Part shown: piece by piece, positions 41,826 to 54,316 of the stretch
Numbering within the stretch: position 1 is the stretch's first letter
Layout of the letters: every line of letters starts with the position of its first letter
Assembly (NCBI RefSeq): GCF_000091045.1
Contig: NC_006693.1
Coordinates: 62,001 to 126,000, forward strand
Reading direction: 5' to 3'
Source of the DNA: Cryptococcus deneoformans JEC21
Lineage: Eukaryota; Basidiomycota; Tremellomycetes; Tremellales; Cryptococcaceae
DNA length: 64,000 bases
The notes under the pieces: generated by a model
What the model was told of the DNA's origin: nothing
What the model saw: only the letters and a program-made list of their open reading frames with translations
The model's database searches: none
Translations under genes and position numbers: made by a program

Positions 41826-44800
41826 TCAACGTCCGTTACCGAACCGCTGTAACCATCTTGAGCCCCTTCCTCCTTCCCTTTGAGCGCCCGCGCTCGATGA
41901 CGATGACCCATTTGCACCTGGACGATGAGACAAATTCGGGACTTGAGTCATAGGTTCTTCAGCAATATGCGTACGCGCCATCCCGACTTCTGCATCTGAT
42001 GCTGGTGGTAGCCGGCCCTCCCTCGACCAATATGATGCGAACTCATTAGCATATGAGGGAGACACATTATACGAGTCTGACGGCACTCTAGGTCCAGACG
42101 GTCTATCCCGTCTACTCGGCGCATCTGGGCCTCGGCTGCGCTCAGATAAAACTTGATGTGGAATGAACGGGAACCTATCCCCGTTCGAGCTCATGCTGGA
42201 CGATCTAGAAGATTCCTGAGACGGGGGTACGAGGTAATCCAAATGGGTAGGCAAGGTAGTACCACCATAGGCAAAGCGATTATGTAAGCTAGGACTTGAG
42301 CTGATATTGAAATATGATGGAGCGGCGGATGTCGGGTTGGGAGTGAGCCTAGCAGATGACGAAGACGTGAAAGTGGGAGGTGAGGTAGACGTCGACGCGA
42401 TAGGGAAGGGAGCGCCTTCACCAGGTTGGACGCTTTGATATTGGATCGATGCGGTGAGAATGTGCGGTGGTTGAGGTCGAGACATAGGGGTGGGAGAGAT
42501 AGGGGATGGAGCGTCTTCCCAAACATCATTCAGATTCGACAATGACTGCCTATACACAAGATTGCTGTGTTGAGCAACGCTGTTTGAAATTGATGAATGA
42601 TCGGGGGTGGGTGCAGCCCTGGGGATGGTCAGGGATGAGGTACTGGAAGCCGCACCGTCATGGCCCGAATCTTCAGAGGTGTCAACTTCCATTGAGGGGA
42701 GATAGTGGTTATTGAGATAATCGCGAAGGTCGACAACTCTTGAGCCGGAGAAGACGCAGAATGCAGCCCGTTGATGATCGTTGAAGAACTAACGTGGAAA
42801 TGAGCTTGATAATGAAAGCATATCTTTAAAGGATACTCACATCTGGGGGTGGACGGCAGAATTCCTGGAGTTCAGGGACTTTGAAAGAGCTCACACCTGT
42901 AAGACTCAGGTGCTTAATGTGAGCAAGTTTGTTGAGAAGGTATGCAATCGCCTTAACGCTAAGCTGGTCGCAGTACGATAAATGCACCCGCTCCAACGAA
43001 GTATGCTTTCTGACAAGAGAATATATCGCTTCGTCCGTGATATTGGTGACCTGTTGAAAAAAGTTCAGCACTTCAGACACTGACTTTACTCATTGAGATA
43101 TACCTTGACCAGACCAAACCTCTTCAGCTTTGGCATGTTCTCACCAATCTCAGCCACGCAAGCATCGGTCAACAAAGTGCAACAAGCCAAGTCAAGGTAG
43201 CGCAGTCTGGTACATGATCTCGCTAGGTTGATAACCCCATCATCGGTGATCCTGTATCTCGATCAGTTTGTCTATACTGTCACGCCCGCCAAGCTGAATG
43301 CTGAATACTCACAAGCTGACATGTCCCAAATGCAAGTTATGTAAATGCTTCCCCAGCTTTCCAATACTTTCCAAACTCTTATCTGTCAACGCGGGACATT
43401 TGTTCAACGTCAACTGTCTCAATTTTGGCGCATTGGTAATTAGGTTATCAACAGCTTTATCACCCAGATCCGTACACCCAGTCATATCAACCACTCTCAA
43501 ATACTCGAAAGTGGTCGTCACCGGTCGCCACATCGTTACGCCTTCCGCAGGTTCGATTTTGATCCCCACGTCTTCTGACACTTTGGCAACTCCGTCGTCT
43601 TGCATTTCGCTCAAATCGAGCAAATTGGGTATACAATTTTCGTTGAGGGAGACGCAGCCATTCACGCGTATTTCGCGGAGATGAGAGGCGTGCAGGAAGA
43701 CAGTGTGAAGGACAGAAGAGGATAAAGAAATGACATCTTGAAAGTCATATTCCAAAACAAGGGGGCACGCGCGGATAAGAGGGATGAGTGATTTTTGTGT
43801 TATTCGATGACATTTTTCAAACTTGATCTATTGCCAGAGTCAGCAATTTCCTGATAACAAGGGGAAAGTACGCACCCTGCGGAGCGCTCTGCTTTCCTTC
43901 GCCAGTGCCAAGACACCCTCATCCCCGACCAATCTACATTCAGACAGATTGATAGCTTGCAGCTTCTGGCAGGTTTCACCCACAATCACCAGGACGGCAT
44001 CATCGGTGTTGATGACACCTGTCAAATCCAAGGATACCAGATTCGGCATACAGGCGATGACATTTCGCAAAGCCCCAGAAGTGAGCTTGTCGGCACCACT
44101 GATATTAAGCCTCTCCAATCTTGAACACACTAATAGAGACGTGAATAGCTCGTCAGTGAGAGTCGGACCTAGTTGGATGAGAGGCAGCCGTCTGATGGCG
44201 TTGGCGTAAGGTAGGGATCGGGTAGGAGAATGAATTACACGAACAATCGAGGCGAGTTGCGTGATTGTTGGAAGAGTGGGTTTGTACCATAATAATGAAA
44301 AGGCACAAAGACACCAAAAACGGGAGACCAAAAGGACAGACAGGAGATCCTTGTTTCCAGGTAGGTACCGGAATATCTGAATCAGGATTTCGGGCGGCAG
44401 TTGATTCGTCAGATCGTTCTTGATTTCACCCCTTTTGTTGACACTCTTGTATTTTCCGATTCTCTTCCATCCCTGTCCATCACGTAGCTCCAACCAGCTT
44501 TTCACCTCCTCGTCTATACCACCCCTTCCACGCTCATCCTGATCATCTTCATCGTCCGTGCTCGCCGCGGACGGTGTTCCGCTCGTATTTCTAAGCACTT
44601 GGGTTCTTTTGTGACGCGTGTATTTGGGGTCGTGGGTCACCTGAGGTGCAAGTCGGGGGGCCTTAGGTGGAGTGAGAGATCTTTCAAGAGAGAGTTGGTT
44701 GAAAGTATTAATGGGTGATGTTTCTCTTTCTCTGATCGATGTAGGGCGGTAGGACGAGGCCAGGGATGAGTTTGTCACATAGGGTATAGAAGAATCCGAG

Positions 44801-44826
44801 TTGCTCCTTGACGGTCGTACGGGCAT
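41826..44826 (-). CDS. FBP1: F-box/leucine-rich-repeat ubiquitin-ligase receptor (Fbp1/Grr1)
   Basis: This is the substrate receptor of an SCF E3 ligase. The N-terminus MPVRPSRSNSDSSIPYVTNS is Ser-rich, with a KRTQVLRNTSGTP segment and an acidic patch. The F-box is LPPEILIQIFRYLPGNKDLL-SVLLVSRFWCLCAFSLLW. About a dozen LRRs follow, such as LERLNISGADKLTSGALRNV, LVSLDLTGVINTDDAVLVIV, INLSECRLVGDEGVLALAKE, VDMTGCTDLGDKAVDNLITN and LDLACCTLLTDACVAEIGEN. The segment PELQEFCRPPPDFFNDHQRA-AFCVFSGSRVVDLRDYL is a signature of Grr1. A Ser/Pro-rich tail of about 290 residues ends QRFGNGR. In Cryptococcus the Grr1 homologue is FBP1, needed for virulence. The ATG at 44826 is used because no ATG lies upstream in frame before a stop. 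Confidence 0.9.
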
Positions 44827-46340
44827 GTTGAGGTCGTTGATAGAGGAAATGAATGGGAGACAATTGTCTATATATCGTACGGCGGCGAATGAGTGCGGAC
44901 CGCCGGCGGAAAGATGAATAGGTAGTGATTGCAAGTCTAGATTGCAGGGTATTTCCCGCTCTCCAAGTCTTCTCTTTGTACTGCGTGGACCGTTAGGATA
45001 TCAGGATGGACTGGCCATTGTAGATGGAAGAGACGGGTTAGAAGCAAAGTACGGATGAAGATGAGGACGAGGATGAGGATTTGAGACAAAGGAGAAGATT
45101 AATAAATTGCAAAGTTGCTATTCTATTAGCCGCGACCGGCGATGACTGCAACGGCCTCAAATAAACGACAACTCAACAATCTCTTTTAATTAGTTATCCA
45201 AACGTATCTTGTGATCATATGCATGCGTATCCTCAAGAATAGCTGTATCAGAGTCCATGGGCTTCGGTATCTTCCTTTTGTACATGTAAGCATATATGTT
45301 GAGGTTTATATCCAAATTATGATGGCCTTGAATGAGCAATCGCTCGACAGCCAAATGCCTCTATTCTTATAACGTGTAGACCGTACTCGACGAGGATGGA
45401 CGACGACGACGACGACGTCGTTTCTATCACAAATTCCGCGTCACTTCTTTTCTCTCCTATCACGTACGGGTTTTTGCGCTTCTCGCTGTACAAAAGAAGG
45501 ATCTGATGCCCATTAGGCGACATAGAGTATACAACCAGCTATCTGGCATGCATTGTTACTGTTTTTAATGGCATGTGCAGTGCGTCGCTCGTTTACTTAT
45601 GTCGCAGCATTGGTCAAACGCAATGATGGTTCGTTTCGGTTTCTGTTGCTTTTCGACGAAGTGCGCTGATACCAACTGAAACAGCCGATAATAAAACATG
45701 CCTGCTGATTGATTATATGATCAAATCGCGCAACTATCCAAAATGTAGTCAACTGCAATAAGTTTTTGGCATGCGGCCTACTCGCTATTATAGTGACGGT
45801 TTTTCGCTCTTCCATTACGCGCGTATAGTCGGGTGGCTATACCGCACCCAATCAATCATCCATCAACAACGAATAACGTGAGATTGCCTAAGGAGAAAAC
45901 ACTGTAACATCGCTGCTATCCTCTGTTCTGCAAGTGATCGAAGTAAAATATGTGATGCGCAGGATAACCTTCAGATCTTCATTCACTCCCGACCTGTGCG
46001 AGTACTAATGATAACGGTACCTTGTTGGTAACAGCTTTGTTTACAAGATCTCATCTTCTTCGACAGAGGATCAAACAACGCCGGAGATACCAAAGCAACT
46101 CTCCGAGTCTCCGAAACAATACATCAAAACATGATAAAACAACACCATGCCACGAGGCTAGACTGTTGGCTTCTCCATTTAACTACCCCCACTTTCTTTA
46201 AGTAAGTAGAAACCCAAGGCCTCTAATACACGTGCAACGCCTTTGACATTTTTAGTTCCCCCGGATCCCTTGATATTACCAAATAAGCCAACAACACATT
46301 CAAACATCCAACCGACCGTCTGCTGGAAGCCCTACACGAG
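44827..46340. other. 1.5-kb intergenic upstream of FBP1 and the first small Cys-motif gene
   Basis: It contains the FBP1 promoter and leader. A purine-rich GATGAGGACGAGGATGAGGA stretch lies at about 45059-45078 and a (GAC)n run at about 45397-45418. No gene can be supported. Confidence 0.4.
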
Positions 46341-46751
46341 ATGTTCCATATGGATATTCAATCTCAGCCAGAATACTTCTGCAAGGGTTGTGGCCACGTC
46401 TATGAAGACAGCCCAGACCATCCCGCGCATGGCGAAAAATGCACCAAATGCGACGTAAGTCACACTGCAGTTTAAGGTGGCGGGTGGAAATTACAACTAG
46501 CACTTACTAATGACCAGTTATCTTTCCAGAAGGTGCTGTTTGACAGGGTCAATTGGATCAAGCCTGGTGAAAGACCTATAGTAAGGAACACATATACCTT
46601 TTGCAACTTCAGAAGTTCATACTGTACGGAAGTGGGATCTTACTGGCAGGACGAAGAAGAAGGATTAGAAGACTTGTGTCGGATAATGATCGATAACAGC
46701 GAAGTACCAGAAAACACAGCACGGCTTTCGCACAATTGTCGTAATAAATAA
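46341..46751 (+). CDS. small protein with a four-cysteine CxxC...CxxC module (paralogue of the gene at 52947-53444)
   Basis: Exon 1 (46341-46454) reads MFHMDIQSQPEYFCKGCGHV-YEDSPDHPAHGEKCTKCD and ends at GTAAGT. Exon 2 starts at 46530 (or 46518) with KVLFDRVNWIKPGERPI. The frame then stays open to TAA at 46751, or a 69-nt GT-AG intron (46581-46649) gives EEEGLEDLCRIMIDNSEVPE and an end NCRNK. Two Cys pairs 16-20 residues apart with intervening His suggest zinc binding. I recognise no published family. The same module, with identical residues at Y.CK.C.H.Y..SP.HP..GE.C..C and an intron at the same codon, occurs 6 kb away on the other strand. The ATG choice is uncertain because the upstream frame has no clear exon. 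Confidence 0.55.
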
Positions 46752-47050
46752 TACAACAGCATGAGAAATGGCAAGTCCATTAGAGTTACATGTAATCCCG
46801 TTATCAAAGAGTATTCTCTGCATTAAAATCGGTAAAAAATGAATGGAAGTGATGATCGAGAAAACGCCTCTATTTACCAGTGCGACCATAAGAGTCTTGA
46901 GCTCAACGTGAACTTCCACAGGACGTTGGCTGATCCTCCTCGATCTGGAAGTGTGGACCTTCTTATCAATTGTGTTAATGCGGCCATCTCATCCAATAAA
47001 CAACCAAAATGCATGCAAATACAGACTCATCCTCTTTGTGTTGCGCCCGC

Positions 47051-50000
47051 TCATATCCCAGCCACCTTCTTATATGCCGCTGGGTTCAGTCGTTGATGTG
47101 CGGCTTTGATTACATACAGTGGGAAGGATGAAACAGCGACGATGACTGTCACCTTATATACAAATGTAGAAGAGAGGACGAATGCCAAGTCTGTTTTCCA
47201 CATTAGCGCCTACACACTTATGCAAATTGCGGTACAAGAGGATGTTATAAAAAATGGAAGTTGTAACTTACCAAAGTACTCGGGCAATACAGCCATACTT
47301 CCAAAGTAGACCAAGGCTGTTCCCAACTCACTCAGCACCATGTAACTGTGCCATGTGGTAACCTCAAGAGCGACCATGATAAGTTCATTGATGACTAAGG
47401 CGGTGAAAGAGATGGCGACGATGTGAAGGAATTCAGACTCGAAAAGAAGAAGAGACAGAAGCATGATTATACCGCCTAGCAACAATCAGCATACAAGTTG
47501 AGGATAGATTTAAAGGTTGCAAATTACCTTGATAGACACTGATAGTGAGCCACGTGAAGAAGGTTTTGTAGCTCAATGATCGTCCCTTCATCACTGTTAG
47601 CATTTTCTCCCATTTTTACTGCTTCAATTTGGGATTACTCACCTTGGTCAGTTCTTTGTACAGCTCCGGATAAAGCAAGGCAAGATCCTCGTTTACGTCC
47701 TTGTCCAAAACAAGGGAAAACACCGGCGCCATGGTGTACAATGTCGCATACCCTACTTGAAGCCATCCTTGGTAAAGGGCGATCGCTGGCAAAGGGAAGA
47801 ATCTGTTAGCCCATCTCCATGTCTTCATCGACTGTACACTGAAGGACTAAGAGACACTTACGAGCAAAGAAGAATATCGAACTGAAAACCGCTTGGATGA
47901 CAGCAATGATCAAACCTCGATGAATCACAAATTGACTCAATTTCGCCGACCTCTTATAAGAGTTACGGCCGTGCCAAAGCAAGAGTTTAGTGAGGTATGA
48001 GAACTGATTGATGCTAAAGTCGGCGGCCAATGAAGCCTGTTTTCCTTCCTTGCCCACGATACCAACACCTGCCGAGCATTTAGTATCCAACGTGCAACGT
48101 TCTGGAAGGTTGACTACGGCTTACCAACATCTGCCGCTTGAATCATTGAGACGTCGTTCCCCCCATCGCCAATACAGCAAACTGTTTTCTTTGTGTATTC
48201 TCGAATGAGCTTAGCAACGTCTGCCTTTTGGGTGGGAGAGCATCGGCACGCGACGACGATAGGAAGTTGAGTGGCAAGGATGATGAATTCTGAACGGAAT
48301 CGGTCCAAAGAGAGCTATTCATAGAATTGAGCTGATACGCTACGTATTGGATAGTCAGAACGTACCTGAAGCGATTCCCCATCAATGACCAGAGCACAAT
48401 CAAGCTTGGTATGTAAGAAATCCAGCATGTCTCGAACCTGGTCCGCTGTCGTTACTACATGATATCGTCAGTTCATTGGGAGCTATTAGCCAGGCAGAAA
48501 TAATGGGCACTGACATTTCGCAGCCTGGTGGATATACTGTCCTCTTGCCACGAGTTTACTACTGACCGCAATGTTCGTAGCCGTCTCGATTTTATCGCCC
48601 GTCAACATCCATATCTTCAATCCTGCATTCCTCAGCAACTCCAAAGTACTCTTCACATCTTCCTGCAATTTGTCTTCTACTCCAGTCAGAGCCAGAAGCT
48701 CAAGTTCGGTTTCTAGATGCTGGGATATGACAGAAGTGATGGAGGATGCGCGCGATTCGGAGGGAAGAAGTTGAGCAGCGCGATAGGCTTTGTCGAAAGC
48801 GGCGTACGCTTCTTCAGACAGCTTCTTCCTGGCAAGTACGAGGGTACGAAGACCTTCTCTGGCCATGTTACCGGTTTCCTCCTCCAGCCAGTCATTTTTC
48901 TGTACAATCTTGCTCATCACCACGTCCGCCCCCTTTTGCACGAAAGTGATCCCGCCAGTCTCCCGATCTCTGATAATGATACCCATACGTTTGCTTTCTG
49001 AGGTGAACGGAAATATGGAAAGGATGTCAAATGTAAGTGAGCGGCCTGCAGAGGAGCGGACGACCATGGAGGTTCGATCGCGGGAGGTGAGGGTGAGCCC
49101 AACAGATTCGGTCCACTGAACAATGGCAACTTCATCGGGTGAAGAAGCTTGGTAAGTAGTGGTACCATCGTCGTTGACAACAGGTGTGACCTGATATATC
49201 ATCAGCTTGTCGAATGGATGACATAGAAATACGAAGGCTCACATTGTGGCAGGTTGCAAGGGCCATGACTGTATCCCGAACTCTGCCAGTCATATCTCGC
49301 CTGCCTCTTTGGTTTCCACCTGGTAATGAACCTTGCCTTCCATCTAATAACTGAAATTAGCTTTGTCTGGGCATGAAGTGATGCCACATACGTGGACCAC
49401 TGGTTTCGTCCAATGCTTGCGATAACAAGTGCGACACCTCATCCATTGAGTCCCAACCGAACACAAGAGTTCCCATATGCAGCTTCTTGAGCTCCATCTC
49501 TGCAGAAAGATCAATCCCAGAACTTTTCATGGTGAATTGAAAGTACACCTACCATTTCTGGTCAAAGTACCGGTCTTGTCGCTCAAAAGATACTCCACCC
49601 TACCCAGCTCCTCTGGCAAAGTAGAAGTCCGGACAATTGTCTCGGGGATTTCTTTATCGGTCTGGATTTGATGAGCGTAGACAGTCTTCCCCATATCCAG
49701 ATTAACCCTCAGACTGATAGGAATAATAGAGGAAAAAAGGATGAGGAAGCGGAAGACGTAGATGTACCATTGCCCTCTAAATCCGTTCAGGGCGACGAGG
49801 ATGACTGAAAGGGCGAATGTTACTGTGCATAAGATCTGTTTAAAGTTAGTTAGAAAATATCAGCTGTGCGTAGTATGTATTCACCTTTGCCATTTTGTTG
49901 ACTTCCTTTTCCAGGGTTCCCATCTTTGTCCCCGCCTCACTCGTGTTCAATACTGCTCTAGTCTCCTTCCCAGTATACACCACCAATCCCACGGCAGACC

Positions 50001-51047
50001 CAGCTGCAAGGACAGTGTTCGCCCAAAGGACGTTTTCAACAGAAAGCGGAGTAGATGTTTCCGTTTGCTCGCCAGGGGATGTTGATCGGAGAGTGAAAAC
50101 GCCGTAGAAAGTGTGGATATCCTTAATTGGGGGATCGGCATACAAAGAGCCTTCAGCACTTCCGACAAATGCTTCACCCATCTTTTGGGTTTCTCCAACA
50201 GCTACTTTGAGCTTCCAATCAGTCTCGCCGTCCAATTGATCTGTCCTGATAAAACAAGTCCCTTCTTCCTCGCTTGTGGTAAGGAGCACCATGTCGGCTG
50301 GAACTCTTTGGTTTTTTTCGAGAAGTACCATATCCCCAACTTTAATTGAAGAAGCAGGAGTAGAGCGGGTTTGAGGACGAGGGAGCGATGGGGTTTGTTC
50401 ACCATCAGATGAAGGATTGGGAGAGGGGGGTTGGGGGACAAGAACGAGGTAGCGGGTCGAGTTGGCTTCACGATCCCGGAGATAACGCGAGTAGTCATCA
50501 AAAGCTTCTTTTCCCATAGTTACCGCGAGGACGAAGGCTAGAGGGGCAACATAGGTCACAATGTAGCCGATCTTCAAGGCCGGTATGAATTGAGATAACG
50601 CGACGACAAGAAAGTAGAAGTTGAAGAAGAATTTGAATTGCTCATAGAATACAAGAGGTAGAAAGGAGAGAATCGAATACTTTTGATTTCGGACAACATT
50701 TGCAGGATATGGGGATTTGGGAGCTACACAAGTTAGCAAAGCCCAAACCGGCCGACTCTGGACTCACAAGCTGGCTGCAGAGGTATTGTCCTCCCTTTGG
50801 ATTTCCCACCATGCCTTATTTCCGTTCCAAGCTCTTGCTCAAATGCATAGCTACTATTCTCTTCAAGCAAAGCTTCCTCTTCTGTAGCATCGCTAACTCT
50901 CTTCTTCTTTGATCTTCCCCAACTAGTCAATTTTGTTCTCGACGATGACGATGTCTCCTCTGGCTCCAGTTGCGGCATTGCTGCAGAGTTTGATCTTTGA
51001 GAGAGGGTCCTCAGGGGGTAATTGGGTGTGTGCGAGTAGGTTGACAT
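47051..51047 (-). CDS. NEO1: P4-ATPase phospholipid flippase, Neo1/ATP9 type
   Basis: Neo1 flips phosphatidylserine and phosphatidylethanolamine in Golgi/endosome membranes and is essential in yeast. The N-terminus [20 protein letters not shown] is cytosolic. Motifs in order are [37 protein letters not shown], the [12 protein letters not shown] actuator loop, [35 protein letters not shown] (phosphorylated Asp), [75 protein letters not shown] and four or more C-terminal membrane helices. It ends [28 protein letters not shown] and the [20 protein letters not shown] stretch are the Neo1/ATP9 form, distinct from Drs2 and Dnf1/2. The last exon joins PEYF to DLAFVLSS in phase. At least nine introns are needed. 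Confidence 0.92.
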
Positions 51048-51301
51048 CTGTTCAAGGTATGAGCATCATTTAATGAGAGTTGTTGGTGATGTGTTCGAGA
51101 TGTGTGCCTATGTTTACCGTTTCTATGTGGTTAATTATCTGCCGCTTGTCTTGTTGTCAACGTCCTCGGAAACGTCACGTGACTGGATTTGGCCACCTAA
51201 TAACCCAGACATCACTCTTCCGCGCCGGCAATTTCTCGCACCCTTATCCGATTTCCGTTTTATCACCTCTTTTGAATCGTTATTCACCTATATCACAATC
51301 A
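51048..51301. promoter_or_regulatory. shared promoter region of NEO1 and LEU5
   Basis: It is 254 bp between divergent start codons. No defined element is evident to me. Confidence 0.45.
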
Positions 51302-52717
51302 ATGTACAATCGAGATCAGCCAGGATCGAGTTCCTCAACAACATCTCCAAATGGCAAGCAGAGAGCATCCATTATGACTGAACAGGGTTCTTTACCTGGT
51401 CTTTTGGTCAACACACCTCTCGAAGAATCTGTTTGGCCGCCCGCAAGAGAAAGTGACCGATGGACAGCATCAGACTTTTGGAGAAAAAGTAGGGAAAGAG
51501 CAAAGACAGACAGAAATAGTTGGGACTATGGTAAGCAGGGACTGTACTCAGGGGGATTCAGTTCTGACGTGGTGTAGTCTTGAGCAGCGGTATAGCCGGA
51601 GGTATAGCAGGTTGCGTGGTATGTACCTTGGCTATACATCGGTTGCACGATTAACCTGGTTTTTCAATAGGCCAAAACATCTATTGCCCCTTTAGATAGG
51701 GTAAAAATTCTCTTCCAGACATCAAATGCTGAGTTCACCAAATATGCGGGTCAGTCCATTCTTTTGTACTCCAGTCTGGTCCTCCATGGTCATGCTAACA
51801 TTTTTTGTAGGCACACCAATGGGTTTATTGCACGCTATCTCAGTGATATACAAATCTTCTGGAGTCAGAGGTTTGTTCCAAGGACATTCAGTAACCCTTT
51901 TACGGATATTCCCCTATGCCGGGATCAAATATATGATGTATGATTGGCTGGAGCGTGTATGTCCTTGCTTTTTGGCTACCTATCTCCATGCTAACCATTA
52001 ATGACAGTTATTGATAAAACATCCCGATCAACGCAGTCCACAACGCTTCTTCCTAGCCGGATCAGCTTCTGGCGTCTGCTCTGTTTTGTGCACTTACCCC
52101 CTAGAGCTCATCCGTGTCCGTTTGGCCTACCAAACAAAGACATCAGAACGAACTTCCCTTCTTCAAGTGATTAAAACCATTTATCACGAGGCAGAAATAC
52201 CTGTAAACAAGAAACAATCACAATCCGTCTCCCCGTTCATACGCAACCTCCCGCTGTACCCCTTTTACCGAGGTTTCTCAATGACCATCTTCGGCATGAT
52301 CCCTTATGCGGGCGTTTCTTTCCTCACATACGGTACTTTGAAGCGGTACGCTGCAGATTATATTCCGTACTTTGGTAATCACGCAACCGCACGCGATCTG
52401 GCTTGCGGTGCGGTCGCCGGGGCGGTCAGTCAGACATCGAGTTATCCGTTTGAGGTAGTCAGAAGGAGGATGCAAGTAGGTGGAACGTTGGGTAATGGAG
52501 GTATAGGATGGAGGGAGGCGGTGAAGAGAGTTTACGAGTCAAAGGGATGGAGGGGATTCTTCATCGGATTGAGTATTGGCTATATCAAAGTCATCCCTAT
52601 GACGAGGTGAGTTTCTGGAGTGTTGCGATGTCGCACAAGGGCAGGTCACTAACCACATGAGGCAGCATTTCTTTCGCAACTTGGCAGTTGATGAAGAGGC
52701 TGATGGAAATCTCCTAG
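51302..52717 (+). CDS. LEU5: mitochondrial carrier, Leu5-like (coenzyme A/ADP type)
   Basis: The N-terminus MYNRDQPGSSSSTTSPNGKQ is long and hydrophilic. Three carrier repeats follow: [98 protein letters not shown], then DLACGAVAGAVSQTSSYPFE-VVRRRMQ and FFIGLSIGYIKVIPMT. The three PX[DE]XX[KR] motifs are PLDRVK, PLELIR and PFEVVR. The [16 protein letters not shown] form and the [14 protein letters not shown] stretch resemble Leu5/SLC25A16 and SLC25A42, which carry coenzyme A or dephospho-CoA; substrate cannot be proven here. The last intron splits MTR/S before the final 20 residues. The gene is divergent from NEO1. Confidence 0.83.
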
Positions 52718-52946
52718 AAAAGAGAGGATGATCAAAAGGAAGGAGAGTGTATACAGAAGATATATGAGATATATAGCATCTACACCGCATTTTGTTCATT
52801 CCGCATCAACATTGCACATGCATACGAAAAAGTTGTATCACCGCTCCGTAGCTGACATCCTTGCATAGCTATCCTTAGCTCCATTGATGGAAGAACGGAG
52901 CAGACCCGACAGTGTGGTATATAGTCACTGATCGTACCCGATAGCT

Positions 52947-53444
52947 CTATACTTCCATCCCCAAATCTGGCTCTCCTCCTACCCACTTCGTCTTGTTCAT
53001 TACCTGGATTTGCTCAATAGTTCGAGTAACTTCCACTACCCATTCAAAAATGGTGCAAATATCGATCAGTTCAACTCTCAAACTTGGCAACTGTACCAGT
53101 AGTAATACTCAAGGAAACTTACTGGATAGACATAATGAATCCCAGGCATCATCTCCCACTCTTTATGGTATAACAACCTCTGTCATCATAACCACGGTCA
53201 ATCACCAAAAGCATACTTGGACCACTTGGTTCTTCCCATCCCTCATCTTTAGACCGAAACCACCTACATTGCACTGAACACATCGTTCACCATCCGTCGG
53301 GTGCGCGGGACTCTGTGGATAGAGATGGTGACACCATTTGCAATGATAAAGCGGTTTCTGAGGAAGCGGTGAGAGGCAAAAGGCGGATGAAGGGAAAGAA
53401 ATGATAGTAGAGTTGGGCCCGGCTGAGTTAAGAGGGGGTAGCAT
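52947..53444 (-). CDS. small protein with the same four-cysteine module as the gene at 46341-46751
   Basis: Exon 1 (53269-53444; the donor GTAGGT begins at 53267-53268) reads MLPPLNSAGPNSTIISFPSS and onward to QKPLYHCKWCHHLYPQSPAH-PTDGERCVQCN. Exon 2 (about 53123-53179) reads RLLYHKEWEMMPGIHYVYP and ends at GTAAGT. The region after that is open as LPSLRVELIDICTIFEWVVE and onward to MEV before TAG at 52947, but the GT-AG stretch before it is only 32 nt, so the third boundary is uncertain. Shared features with the gene at 46341 are the Y.CK.C.H.Y..SP.HP..GE.C..C module, an intron directly after it in the same phase, and W...PG in the next exon. The family is not recognised. It sits between LEU5 and the DP1-like gene on the minus strand. 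Confidence 0.6.
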
Positions 53445-54316
53445 GGTGAGCGAAGCGAGGAAATGTGGTCTGAGGTGAAGGAGACTTGAGTATTAAGCTG
53501 TGGGTGAGCAGGGATATGCCAAGAAAGGGTGGCGTGAGAGAGATCCTCAGTTGCCTAGAAGAGGCACATATGGGCCTTTTATAGGTCTTAGAGCGGTATA
53601 GCATCCAGGAGCAGGGGAGTCACTGAACCAATGAACTGGGGAGTAAGAAGAAGCTAAGAAAATGAGATGAGATGCATATCTTCGAGGTGTTTGATTCTCG
53701 CGAATGGAAAGGTTTCTTTCGTTCAGCTATGATTCCATGTTTGTCCGTTCGTTGCCGCCGATGCACCTGGCCTAGTCGGGTATGGTTTAAGTGGTTCACT
53801 CATCACTATAGACTGCAAAGATCTATGCCACAAGTGATGACAGCACATCGCAGGAACACAAAGACAACGCAGCACCTTTTTCGGGTTTATGTTCCTGTCC
53901 ATATCCATGCCCAGTGCCGACTCTGGATTCTTGGATGCTTCTTGGATCTTTTTATGTCTTCTCTTCTGAGAAGTTTTTTTTTGGGGGGGACGGCGGAGAG
54001 TGATCATACCTTGTATCTTCTTGGAGTGATAATCACACAATTTCGGGCCCTCCGCGAGTTGATGTTTGATGTCTTGCCAAATCTCGCTTAAGGTACAGTA
54101 AACCTCCTTTCAGTGGATTAGATGACCATCGTCATATAATCTCTTCTGCTTTATTCTTGACTATAATGTGGAATTGAGACGTAGCGGCTAGCGCATGATA
54201 GCCTATGCATTTCGGGAAAGTCCACAGACGAGTGCCTGTGAGTGAGTCATGCAATACAACATGAGGAAGAATACAATACAAACTACCTCTTTACCCAACA
54301 ATCATTTCTGATGACC
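53445..54316. other. 0.9-kb intergenic region
   Basis: It should contain the promoter of the small Cys-motif gene and the 3' end of the DP1-like gene. The open frames at 53672-54091 (both strands) are not recognisable. A T-run followed by G-run (about 53976-53989) is present. Confidence 0.4.

Noticed and set aside
44824..44934. Upstream extension of FBP1 to 44934
   Set aside because: That extension would begin with a TTG codon; the first ATG in frame is at 44826.
45397..45418. GAC trinucleotide run as sign of an acidic or Ser-rich coding exon
   Set aside because: The surrounding minus-strand frame (45317-45523) has no neighbouring exons or known motif.
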